From an uncultured Erythrobacter sp. (GTDB lineage Bacteria; Pseudomonadota; Alphaproteobacteria; Sphingomonadales; Sphingomonadaceae), in NCBI GenBank assembly GCA_947258465.1, contig CAMYIQ010000340.1, positions 1 through 10,983 of the forward strand: a stretch of 10,983 nt of DNA, read 5' to 3'. Below, piece by piece: positions 1 through 7,075 of the stretch. Below the pieces are notes generated by a model. That model saw only the letters and a program-made list of their open reading frames with translations, was not told where the DNA came from and made no database searches. Each line of letters opens with the position of its first letter. The first letter of the stretch is position 1. A program made the translations under genes and the position numbers.

Positions 1-417
1 CGCCAATACCTCCTCGACCACCTCGCTTTCATCGACCGATAAACTTTCTCCCAAGATTTCTTCCAAGGGTGAACCGCCGGGTTCGAGCGGGGTCGTTTTG
101 GCGTTGAGCCGCGCCGAGGCCCGGTAATGGTCGAGCAGCGTCGTTTCGAAGAGACGCCGCAGCCATCCGTGGACGGCCTTTTCATCGCGCAGCTGGTGCG
201 CGCGCTCAAGCGCTTTGACGCAGAAGGACTGAAGGACATCATCCGCCGCGACACGGTTGCGCAGACGCTTGAGCGCAAGACGGCGGATGATGACATAATC
301 ATCAACAAGAACCCGCTCAATAATCTCTCTGTTCGTCTCTTGTGGGCTCGAAGGTTCGGAACGCTCCTGCTCTTCGGCAACAATATCCTCTGATTGTGCG
401 GCGTAAGATAATAGCAT
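1..417 (-). CDS. ECF-family RNA polymerase sigma factor, partial (C-terminus beyond left edge)
   Basis: The minus-strand frame is open from an ATG at 417 to the window edge, giving 139 codons with no stop. Residues about 41-103 look like sigma-70 region 2: a helix rich in Arg/Leu (RRLALKRLRNRV), then ADDVLQSFCVKALERA at about 58-73 (the core-binding/-10 recognition helix), then HGWLRRLF and LLDHYRASAR at about 83-103. Residues 1-40 are an acidic, low-complexity lead-in, and 104-139 would be the linker towards region 4, which lies outside the window. The start is supported by a GGGGAAG ribosome binding site at 423-429, five bases before the ATG. ECF factors direct core polymerase to stress or envelope regulons and usually have an anti-sigma partner next to them; none is visible here, and it could lie past the left edge. 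The gene is divergent from plsC. The family call is firm; the ECF subgroup and regulon are unknown. Confidence 0.85.
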   Translation of the reverse strand, partial: MLLSYAAQSEDIVAEEQERSEPSSPQETNREIIERVLVDDYVIIRRLALKRLRNRVAADDVLQSFCVKALERAHQLRDEKAVHGWLRRLFETTLLDHYRASARLNAKTTPLEPGGSPLEEILGESLSVDESEVVEEVLA

Positions 418-448
418 GAGTTCTTCCCCACCGAAGTTCCACCTACTT

Positions 449-486
449 GGAATACGCAGGGAGAGGCCCCGCCCCTCAAATTTCTT
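449..486 (-). promoter_or_regulatory. Candidate ECF-type promoter for the sigma factor gene
   Basis: Read on the minus strand, an AAATTT element (478-483) is followed by a G-rich spacer and TGCGTATTCC (449-458). The CGTAT core (452-456) lies about 35 bases before the ATG at 417, the right place for a -10 element with a short leader carrying the ribosome binding site. CGT-type -10 motifs are common in ECF promoters, so autoregulation is plausible. The 21-base gap between AAATTT and CGTAT is longer than the usual 16-17, so the -35 assignment is uncertain. Confidence 0.25.
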
Positions 487-624
487 TGGTGTTTCGGCGG
501 ATGATGGGAGGTTCTGGCCGGGAAACAACGCGCTGATGCGCTTCGTCCTGTAAGCCGAGCTGCGGCGACCCGTCTCTTGAATGAGCCCGTTTAGAAATCC
601 TCTGCACCGAGACTAGAAAGCCCG

Positions 625-1347
625 ATGAGCCGCCTGATCACCACTATGCGAAGTCTCGCCTTTGCAGTGTCGGCGGCGGTGTGGACTCTCCTTTTTGCGC
701 CCTTGATCCCGCTATTGGTTCTTCTAGGTCGTCCGCCGCGGATCATTCGGCAGCTCACCCGGATTTGGGCGCGCGGCCTTCTCTGTCTCCTCGCTGCGCT
801 GGCAGGAATCCGCTATACGGAAAGGGGACGCGTTAACCTGCCCGAGGGTCCCGTCCTCATCATCGCCAACCATCAATCGGCCTGGGAAACGTTTGCCGCA
901 CTCGTTCTCTTCCCTGACGTGGCGATTGTCACCAAGCGTGAGCTTCTGGCGCTGCCGGTGATAGGATGGTTCCTGAAGCACTCCCCCATGATCCCGGTCG
1001 ATCGCGCTCAATCCGCGCGGGCGCTGCGTGAAATGCTTGCGGCCTGCCGCGCGCAAGTAGCGGCGGGTCGCTCGGTGCTCATTTTCCCCGAAGGCACACG
1101 CAAGCAGCCGGGAAGCCCCATCGAATTCAAGCGCGGAGTGGAACTGCTCTATCGTAATCTGGCGATACCCGCGGTAATCGTTGCCCACGATGCCGGCCGG
1201 CTCTGGCGGCAGGGCATGCGGCTGCATCCTGGATCGATTACCGTTTCGATACTCCCGCCGATCCCACCTACGACCGATCATCGTGTTCTTGTCGAGCAGG
1301 CACAGCGGTCCCTCACGGCCGAAGTCGCCAATCTGAACGAGGCCTAG
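625..1347 (+). CDS. plsC: 1-acyl-sn-glycerol-3-phosphate acyltransferase (PlsC family)
   Basis: 240 residues, close to the usual PlsC length. It is predicted to transfer an acyl chain to lysophosphatidic acid, making phosphatidic acid for membrane phospholipids at the inner membrane. Residues about 10-35 form a hydrophobic N-terminal membrane segment and about 50-62 a second hydrophobic stretch. Acyltransferase block I reads NHQSAWE at 82-88: the catalytic His is H83 and the usual acidic partner is Glu instead of Asp, which I recall as a common PlsC subfamily form (HQSAWET) and do not take as inactivation. Block III is FPEGTR at 154-159; the VDR at 125-127 and the hydrophobic IPAVIVAHDAG at 181-191 fit the later blocks. 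The ATG at 625 has a weak AGAAAG site four bases upstream; an ATG at residue 8 is an alternative. It is followed by a 253-bp gap and then mrdA on the same strand. Confidence 0.9.
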   Translation: MSRLITTMRSLAFAVSAAVWTLLFAPLIPLLVLLGRPPRIIRQLTRIWARGLLCLLAALAGIRYTERGRVNLPEGPVLIIANHQSAWETFAALVLFPDVAIVTKRELLALPVIGWFLKHSPMIPVDRAQSARALREMLAACRAQVAAGRSVLIFPEGTRKQPGSPIEFKRGVELLYRNLAIPAVIVAHDAGRLWRQGMRLHPGSITVSILPPIPPTTDHRVLVEQAQRSLTAEVANLNEA

Positions 1348-1600
1348 ACTGACCGCCGAAAGGGCCCGGATCCCTATGAGGACGAGGAGGCCTGCGCCCC
1401 CATGAACATGATCCTGCATCTCATGGCGAGAGGCAACACCCATTTGTTCCGAGCTTCGCCGTCGGCGGCGTTCTCGTAATCACCAAGCGCGCCATGCGTC
1501 TGTTTATCCGAATGAGGTGCCGCCCGGGCAGGCCAGCGCGCACCAGGAGCCGGTCTAGACGGGCGATCAAAACCGGGAACCCTGCAATCAGGAGCAGTCT
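1348..1600 (+). other. Intergenic region between plsC and mrdA, possibly with decayed coding sequence
   Basis: No convincing gene. After the plsC stop the same frame stays open for 43 codons to a TAA at 1477-1479, including an ATG at 1402 with a GAGGAGG 12 bases upstream (a 25-residue peptide starting MNMILHLMARGNTHLF). Another frame ends at a TAG (1556-1558) with a protein-like tail, NEVPPGQASAHQEPV, but has no start codon after its upstream TGA at 1409. These fragments in different frames could be chance or the remains of a small frameshifted gene. No clear promoter or terminator was found. Confidence 0.3.
1590..1594 (+). promoter_or_regulatory. Ribosome binding site fixing the GTG start of mrdA
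   Basis: AGGAG lies six bases before the GTG at 1601. This spacing is ideal and supports the non-ATG start. The protein from there begins MAKPPTNKR, a short cytoplasmic tail before the membrane segment, as expected for PBP2. Confidence 0.75.
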
Positions 1601-3508
1601 GTGGCGAAACCGCCAACAAACAAAAGGATATTGGAGCAGAAGTTTTCTCGCCGGGCCGCTATCTTGGGCGCGTTGCAGCTCGGTCTCGGCGGTGTGTTGG
1701 CAGGCCGGCTCGCTTGGCTTGCGATCGCCGAAAACCAAAAATGGCAACTGCTCTCCGAGAGCAATCGGCTTCAGCTGAGCCTGATCCCGCCGAGGCGCGG
1801 ATTGCTGCTTGATCGCACGGGCGTCCCCCTCGCCAGCAACAAATCGGTCTTCATGATCGATCTCCTGCCCGATCGCCTCGAGGACGCCGACGGAGTCCTG
1901 AAGCAGCTTGCCGAGCTGCTGGGTCTTAGCGCCGATGAGACGGACCGCCTCAGGAGCGACCTCGCACAAGCATTGGATCACCAGCCCGTGCGGGTTGCGA
2001 GCGATGTCGAGTGGGACCAATATGCCGCTGTAAATGTACGCCTTCCCGACCTCCCCGGCGTATCCCCGATGAGAGGGTTTTCGCGGCACTATCCAGCAGG
2101 AGCCGCGACAGCTCACTTGCTCGGCTATGTCGGGGCCCCTAGCCGCGAGGAGTATGAAAAAACCGGCGATCCCTTGCTAATGGTTCCGGGCATGCAAGTC
2201 GGCAAGGATATGCTCGAGAAGACGCTCGAGAAGGATTTGACGGGCAAGCCCGGCGCGCGCCGGGCCGAAGTGACAGCCACGGGCAAGGTCGTACGCGAGC
2301 TCGCAGTCCGATCCGACACTATAGGTAAAAGCGTACAATTGACCATTGATGGCGGGCTTCAAACCTATGCGTCCCGTCGGCTTGGAACCCAGTCCGGCTC
2401 GGTCGTGGTGCTCGACGTGATCAGTGGCGGTGTTCTCGCTATGGCTTCGATGCCGGCCTACGATCCGAACAGCTTTTCGGATGGGATCAGCCAGTTCGAA
2501 TGGGACATGCTGTCGCAAGACGAACGCGTTCCGCTCAGAAACAAGACTCTCCAGGGTCTTTATCCGCCCGGATCGACCATCAAGCCGATCACGGCCCTGG
2601 CTTTGTTGCATGAGAACATCGACCCAGACGAAACCGTCCTTTGTACCGGCCGGATCAACATTGCCGGCGGCACGTTCCATTGCTGGCGCCGTAGTGGCCA
2701 CGGTGTAGTCGACATGAACCGGGCAATCGCAGAAAGCTGTGACATATACTTCTATGTCATGGGCATTCGGGTGGGCATTCAGCCAATTGCCGACATGGCC
2801 AGACGTTTTGGGCTTGGCGAGCGGTTTTCAGGCCTGCCGGTTCCCTATCAGTATTATGGGACTGTCCCCGATCCGGCCTGGAAGCGGCGTCGATACAACG
2901 AGCCTTGGGAAGCCTATGACACTGTCAATGCGACAATCGGGCAAGGCTATCTGCTCGCCAACCCGCTGCAGCTTGCGGTCATGACGGCGCGGCTTGCCGC
3001 CGGTGAGAAAACCCATCCCAAGCTACTAGCCGCAAAGGTGGCGCCTGCCGCCCCGCTCGGAATTGACCCCCGAATGCTTGCGATCGTCCGCCAGGGAATG
3101 GAGGATGTTGTCAATGGCCGGGGCACCGCAACCCGCGCCCGCCTCCCCCTTGCGAACATCAAGCTGGCGGGCAAGACGGGCACCGCGCAGGTTCGTCGCA
3201 TCACGATGGCCGAACGTCGCCGGGGCGTCCGCTCCAATGCCTCTCTCCCTTGGAAGCTGCGCGATCATGGATTGTTCATTGGTTATGCGCCGACAGACCG
3301 GCCCCGCTATGCGGTGGCGGTGGTAATCGAACATGGCGGAGGCTCTGGAGCGGCCTATCCCATCGCAAGCGACACGCTGCTCTATCTGTTTGACAAAGGC
3401 CAGGCCATGGAGCGCCTGGCATCGCTGGAGAATGGCTGGGGTGGCGGAATCGAGGAGCGAATGGCGCGCGAAGCGGCAGAATTCGCCGCCCGCACACCGA
3501 GCGACTGA
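1601..3508 (+). CDS. mrdA: Penicillin-binding protein 2, peptidoglycan D,D-transpeptidase
   Basis: 635 residues, full length for PBP2 (about 630). It cross-links peptidoglycan during lateral-wall elongation, working with the RodA glycosyltransferase and the MreBCD scaffold. The order is a basic cytoplasmic tail, one membrane anchor at about 18-43, a dimerization/pedestal domain at about 60-215 (SLIPPRRGLLLDRTG and RHYPAGAATAHLLGYVG are typical blocks), then the transpeptidase domain. All three active-site motifs are present: S325-T-I-K328 (nucleophile Ser325) within YPPGSTIKPITAL, S379-C-D as the SxN-type motif (SxD is normal in PBP2), and K525-T-G-T. It starts at GTG with a good ribosome binding site. 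The usual neighbours are missing: plsC is upstream across a 253-bp gap and a convergent dehydrogenase gene is downstream, with no mreC, mreD or rodA. It may be a relocated sole copy or a second paralogue. Confidence 0.95.
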   Translation: MAKPPTNKRILEQKFSRRAAILGALQLGLGGVLAGRLAWLAIAENQKWQLLSESNRLQLSLIPPRRGLLLDRTGVPLASNKSVFMIDLLPDRLEDADGVLKQLAELLGLSADETDRLRSDLAQALDHQPVRVASDVEWDQYAAVNVRLPDLPGVSPMRGFSRHYPAGAATAHLLGYVGAPSREEYEKTGDPLLMVPGMQVGKDMLEKTLEKDLTGKPGARRAEVTATGKVVRELAVRSDTIGKSVQLTIDGGLQTYASRRLGTQSGSVVVLDVISGGVLAMASMPAYDPNSFSDGISQFEWDMLSQDERVPLRNKTLQGLYPPGSTIKPITALALLHENIDPDETVLCTGRINIAGGTFHCWRRSGHGVVDMNRAIAESCDIYFYVMGIRVGIQPIADMARRFGLGERFSGLPVPYQYYGTVPDPAWKRRRYNEPWEAYDTVNATIGQGYLLANPLQLAVMTARLAAGEKTHPKLLAAKVAPAAPLGIDPRMLAIVRQGMEDVVNGRGTATRARLPLANIKLAGKTGTAQVRRITMAERRRGVRSNASLPWKLRDHGLFIGYAPTDRPRYAVAVVIEHGGGSGAAYPIASDTLLYLFDKGQAMERLASLENGWGGGIEERMAREAAEFAARTPSD

Positions 3509-3537
3509 CCCCCTAAACAATGAGGTTCTGCGGCGAA
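3482..3537. repeat. 8-bp inverted repeat spanning the convergent stop codons
   Basis: TTCGCCGC at 3482-3489 is matched by its reverse complement GCGGCGAA at 3530-3537, with a 40-base loop. The loop holds both stop codons: mrdA TGA at 3506-3508 and the opposite-strand TAG at 3513-3515. There is no T-run on either side, so it is not a standard intrinsic terminator. Arms of this composition could arise by chance in GC-rich DNA. Confidence 0.3.
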
Positions 3538-4514
3538 CCCATTGCAAAGGCTTCGATATTCTCGATTGTCGTCTCGATGATGCGCGCGACCGCCTCATGC
3601 GTGTTATAGGCGACATGCGGGGTCACGATGACGTTCGGAAAGCGCAGGAGCACATGATTGGCCACGAGGGCCTCCAAATTCTCCTTCTCAAGCGGCGGTC
3701 CGCGGAACACTTCTGCTTCTTCGCGGACGAGCGGCTCCTGCGGGAGCACATCGAGACCAGCGGCGCGAAGTTTCCCCTCCGCCAGCGCGCGCACCAGAGC
3801 GGGAACGCTGACGATGTTGCCGCGCGCCGTATTGATCAGGAGCGCGCCGGTCTTCATGGCAGCGAACTCGGCATCGGACAGGAGATCCTGGGTCTGAGGG
3901 GTTGCCGGCAGATGCAATGTGACGATGTCGGCTTGGGAAAGGAGTTCGGCGAAAGGCAAATAGGTAATGCCGAGATTTGCTGCCGCAGAGCCATCCGGAT
4001 CGACGTCGAAGGCTACGACATTCATGCCAAACCCGCGCGCGATCTCGATCGCGCGGCGCCCGATGCGACCGGTCCCGACGACGCCCAAGGTCTTCCCGCG
4101 CAGCTCGATACCGCGCAGATCATCCTGCGAAAAATTTCCGCGGCGTGTACGTTCGACTGCCGGAACGAGATGCCGCGCTGCCGCCAGCATCAAGGCAAAA
4201 CTGTGCTCGGCTACAGTAACATCACCATAGTCGGGAACGTTGGCGATCTCGATGTCTTCGGCGGCGCACCAGGCCAGATCGATGTGGTCGTGGCCGGTCG
4301 AGCGGGTGGCGATCAGCCGCAGCTCGGGGAACTGGCGCAGGACTTCTGCATCAAGCCGTGAGTTGATGAATGTGCTGATCACTTCGGCATCGCTGTATCT
4401 TGCCGCATTATCAGATGTCAGCCGTTCCTTGACACAAGTGAGCTCGTGATTGCCGGAGAGCGCACGGCACGCCCGCGCCTCCCATTCCTCGGCCTCGAAG
4501 ATGACGACCTTCAT
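3513..4514 (-). CDS. NAD-dependent D-2-hydroxyacid dehydrogenase, D-lactate dehydrogenase-like
   Basis: 333 residues, the normal length for this cytoplasmic family, which interconverts 2-keto acids and D-2-hydroxy acids with NAD(H); pyruvate/D-lactate is the likely pair. The substrate domain includes RSTGHDHID at 71-79 and VPDYGDVTVAEH at 93-104. The Rossmann fold has GTGRIG at 147-152 and an acidic D170 at the end of the second strand, which favours NAD over NADP. The catalytic triad is intact: R231 in NTARGNIV, E260 in GLDVLPQEP and H300 in VTPHVAYNTHEA. The start overlaps the PEP synthase stop by four bases (ATGA, 4511-4514), with a GAGGG at 4524-4528 inside the upstream gene, so translation is probably coupled. 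It ends four bases from the convergent mrdA stop. Other substrates (hydroxypyruvate, phenylpyruvate and similar) cannot be excluded; the lactate assignment leans on sequence character and on the lactate permease in the cluster. Confidence 0.88.
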   Translation of the reverse strand: MKVVIFEAEEWEARACRALSGNHELTCVKERLTSDNAARYSDAEVISTFINSRLDAEVLRQFPELRLIATRSTGHDHIDLAWCAAEDIEIANVPDYGDVTVAEHSFALMLAAARHLVPAVERTRRGNFSQDDLRGIELRGKTLGVVGTGRIGRRAIEIARGFGMNVVAFDVDPDGSAAANLGITYLPFAELLSQADIVTLHLPATPQTQDLLSDAEFAAMKTGALLINTARGNIVSVPALVRALAEGKLRAAGLDVLPQEPLVREEAEVFRGPPLEKENLEALVANHVLLRFPNVIVTPHVAYNTHEAVARIIETTIENIEAFAMGSPQNLIV

Positions 4515-6931
4515 ATCCGCGAGCCCTCAGCCGGTTGTGCTCGGCCTTTATCCGACATGGCCTCGGCTTGAGCGACCACCTTGACTGCGGCAACAAAACT
4601 GTCGGGGTTAAGCGAAATGGAGTCGATCCCGCAAGCGACCAAGAAACCGGCAAAGTCGGGATGGTCACTCGGCGCCTGGCCGCAAATGCCGATCTTTATC
4701 CCGGCTTGGTGCGCCTTGGTGATGGCTTCGCCAATCGCCCGTTTTACCGCGTCGTTGCGTTCGTCGAACTGATCGGCGAGAAGCTCGGAATCGCGGTCAA
4801 TCCCGAGCACGAGCTGGGTGAGATCGTTGGAACCGATCGAAAATCCGTCAAAGCGCTGCGCAAATTCCTCCGCGAGCAGGACGTTCGCCGGAATCTCGCA
4901 CATCATATAGATCTGGAGTCCGTTTCGGCCCCGTTCGAGACCGTTTTCCGCCATCACTTCGAGAACTCTATCGGCTTCGGCGAGCGTGCGACAGAATGGC
5001 ACCATGATGACGACATTTTCAAAACCAATTTCCTCGCGTACGCGGCGTAAGGCGCGGCATTCGAGCGCGAAACCCGCCTTGTAACCGGGGCTGTAATAGC
5101 GCGAGGCGCCGCGCCATCCGATCATCGGATTTTCCTCATCGGGTTCGAAGGCCTCTCCTCCGAGAAGATGAGCATATTCATTTGTCTTGAAGTCGCTGAG
5201 CCGGACAATCACCGGCTGCGGATGAAACGGAGCTGCGAGCTTTGCTATGCCGAGCGCAAGCGTGTCGACGAAATAGTCGGCCGGCTCGGCATATCCGCGC
5301 GTAAGCTCGGCGATCGCGCGCCTGGCATCCTCGCTCGTGACCTTCTCCGGGGCGACGAGCGCCATCGGGTGAACTTTGACCAGGTGGTTGATCACGAATT
5401 CCATCCGCGCGAGGCCTACTCCGCGCGCGGGAAGGCGCCACCAGCGCATGGCGGCGGCCGGACTCGCGATATTCAGCATCACATCGGTTTCGGTCTCGGG
5501 CAGATCCGCCAGGTCGAACTCGATGGTTTCGAACTCGAGCGTCCCTTCATAGACCGCACCGCGGTCGCCTTCCGCGCATGACAGGGTGATGGGCTGCCCG
5601 TCCTGCAGGGTGCGCGTCGCTGTCTGTGTCCCAACGATGGCCGGCACGCCGAGTTCGCGGCTGACGATCGCTGCGTGGCTGGTAGTTCCGCCGTGATCAG
5701 TGATGATACCCGCTGCGCGCTTCATGATTGGCACCCAGTCCGGATCGGTCATGCCTGTCACAAGGATTGCACCATCTCGAAAAGCCTCGATCTGCGAGGC
5801 GTCCCGGATCGCGCAAACCTCCCCGGTGGCGATCGCCTCGCCGACCGCCGCGCCCGTAAGCAGCGGTTCGGCGCGCTGTTTCAACCTGTAGGTAGTCAGT
5901 CTTCCCGCTGCCTTGCCCGCCTGAACCGTTTCCGGGCGGGCCTGGACGATGAAGAGTTCGCCGGTTGCACCATCTTTCGCCCACTCCATGTCCATCGCGC
6001 GACCATAATGCTTTTCGATGGTCTTGGCGCAGCGCGCCAGCTCAAGTACCTCGTCATCGGAGAGGACGAAGGTCTCGCGTTCGCGGCGCGTGGTTCTCTT
6101 GGTCAACGTCCTGACGCTGCCGCCGGTCGCATAGATCATCTTGCGCTCCTTGGCCCCAAGACTGCGCTCGATAAGCGGAACCGTATCTGTACGTTCGAGA
6201 AAGGGTTTGAAGACACGGTAGGTGTCAGGATCGACCGAGCCCTGGACGACAGTCTCCCCAAGCCCCCAGGCGGCACTTATCACGATCACGTCGGGGAAAC
6301 CCGTTTCGGTATCGACTGAAAACATGACCCCCGATCCAGCGAGATCCGAGCGCACCATGCGCTGCACTCCGATCGACAGGGCAACATCCATATGGTCGAA
6401 ACCCTGTGCCTGACGGTAGCTGATCGCCCGGTCGGTAAAGAGCGAGGCAAAGCAGCGCCTGCAGGCATCGAGAAGTGCGCGCTTCCCGGTGACATTGAGA
6501 AAGGTCTCTTGCTGCCCGGCGAAGCTCGCTTCGGGAAGATCCTCCGCTGTCGCGCTGCTGCGGACCGCGACGCTGACCGCATCCTGTTCGCTGCGCGCAG
6601 ACAAAGCGTCATAGGCTTCACCGATGGCCGCCTCGATCTCCGGTGGAAACGCCCCTTCCAGAAACGCATGCCGGATCGCAGCACCTGCCACTTGAAGCGA
6701 GGCGCGCCCGGCATCGAGCGCTTCGATCCAGCGCCTCATTTCGGGTTCAATGCCGTTGGCCGCGATATAGTGCCGATAGGCCTGCGCCGTTGTGGCGAAG
6801 CCTCCCGGCACTCTGATACCGCGCTTCGACAGCGCGCCGACCATCTCACCGAGCGAAGCATTCTTTCCGCCAACCATGGCGACGTCGCCGCGTCCAATAT
6901 CCTCAAACCAGGCAATAAGGGCGTCGGGCAT
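4511..6931 (-). CDS. ppsA: Phosphoenolpyruvate synthase (pyruvate, water dikinase)
   Basis: 806 residues, near the 792 of the E. coli enzyme. It converts pyruvate, ATP and water to PEP, AMP and phosphate in the cytoplasm, the entry to gluconeogenesis from lactate or pyruvate. The N-terminal ATP-grasp domain has VGGKNASLGEM at 20-30, AVRSSATAEDLPEASFAGQQ at 122-141 and WGLGETVVQGSVDPD at 222-236. The swivelling phosphohistidine domain has TDHGGTTSHAAIVSRELG at 411-428, with H419 as the phosphorylated residue and T417 at the position regulated by the PpsR (DUF299) kinase/phosphotransferase in E. coli. The C-terminal PEP/pyruvate barrel has GVGLARMEF at 504-512, NPMIGWRGASRY at 601-612, GSNDLTQLVLGIDRD at 700-714 and C750 in GICGQAPSD. 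The ATG at 6931 has GGAG at 6938-6941, six bases upstream. It overlaps the downstream dehydrogenase by four bases and follows the antiporter after a 144-bp spacer. All key residues are intact. Confidence 0.96.
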   Translation of the reverse strand: MPDALIAWFEDIGRGDVAMVGGKNASLGEMVGALSKRGIRVPGGFATTAQAYRHYIAANGIEPEMRRWIEALDAGRASLQVAGAAIRHAFLEGAFPPEIEAAIGEAYDALSARSEQDAVSVAVRSSATAEDLPEASFAGQQETFLNVTGKRALLDACRRCFASLFTDRAISYRQAQGFDHMDVALSIGVQRMVRSDLAGSGVMFSVDTETGFPDVIVISAAWGLGETVVQGSVDPDTYRVFKPFLERTDTVPLIERSLGAKERKMIYATGGSVRTLTKRTTRRERETFVLSDDEVLELARCAKTIEKHYGRAMDMEWAKDGATGELFIVQARPETVQAGKAAGRLTTYRLKQRAEPLLTGAAVGEAIATGEVCAIRDASQIEAFRDGAILVTGMTDPDWVPIMKRAAGIITDHGGTTSHAAIVSRELGVPAIVGTQTATRTLQDGQPITLSCAEGDRGAVYEGTLEFETIEFDLADLPETETDVMLNIASPAAAMRWWRLPARGVGLARMEFVINHLVKVHPMALVAPEKVTSEDARRAIAELTRGYAEPADYFVDTLALGIAKLAAPFHPQPVIVRLSDFKTNEYAHLLGGEAFEPDEENPMIGWRGASRYYSPGYKAGFALECRALRRVREEIGFENVVIMVPFCRTLAEADRVLEVMAENGLERGRNGLQIYMMCEIPANVLLAEEFAQRFDGFSIGSNDLTQLVLGIDRDSELLADQFDERNDAVKRAIGEAITKAHQAGIKIGICGQAPSDHPDFAGFLVACGIDSISLNPDSFVAAVKVVAQAEAMSDKGRAQPAEGSRI

Positions 6932-6937
6932 CGAAAT

Positions 6938-6941
6938 CTCC
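6938..6941 (-). promoter_or_regulatory. Ribosome binding site of ppsA
   Basis: On the minus strand GGAG sits six bases before the ATG at 6931, confirming this start. Unlike the coupled genes on either side, ppsA has its own good ribosome binding site and a 144-bp leader region, so it may start a separate translational or transcriptional unit. Confidence 0.65.
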
Positions 6942-6994
6942 GGGTCATTCGCGAGCGGTGCTCGGCAGTGGTCGAACGTGGACGTTGCCTCGAG

Positions 6995-7023
6995 CGGCGG
7001 CTAAATCTTACCCGTCGCCGCCG
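6995..7023. repeat. GC-rich inverted repeat in the antiporter-ppsA spacer
   Basis: CGGCGGC at 6995-7001 and GCCGCCG at 7017-7023 are perfect 7-bp arms around a 15-base AT-richer loop. It lies in the only sizeable gap (6932-7075) of the minus-strand gene run. No T-run follows on the minus strand, so it is not a canonical terminator; it could be an operator, an mRNA processing/stability hairpin or chance. I found no convincing sigma-70 promoter or FNR-type box in the same spacer. Confidence 0.35.
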
Positions 7024-7075
7024 AAGCATCGTCCATATGGTGAGACGGTTTTCAGCCCGGCCGATTACAGGCTTT

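Noticed and set aside
461..476. A G-rich tract upstream of the sigma gene considered as a G-quadruplex.
   Set aside because: Only two runs of four G are present on the minus strand, too few for a quadruplex.
625..1347. Possible inactivation of PlsC because block I has Glu (NHQSAWE) instead of Asp.
   Set aside because: The HQSAWET form recurs in a known PlsC subfamily and the remaining blocks are intact, so it is treated as a variant.
724..1443. A 239-codon minus-strand open frame opposite plsC.
   Set aside because: plsC has the conserved acyltransferase blocks on the other strand; this frame has no recognisable motif.
1494..1778. A 94-codon plus-strand frame overlapping the start of mrdA.
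   Set aside because: It overlaps mrdA out of frame, is extremely Arg-rich at its start and has no support beyond being open.
3333..4361. A long plus-strand open frame (342 codons) opposite the dehydrogenase gene.
   Set aside because: It is antisense to a gene with an intact catalytic triad, starts inside mrdA, has no recognisable domain and reads as a typical GC-rich shadow frame.
7040..7075. A possible intrinsic terminator after the antiporter gene (AGCC...GGCT).
   Set aside because: The stem is only four base pairs and no T-run follows on the minus strand.
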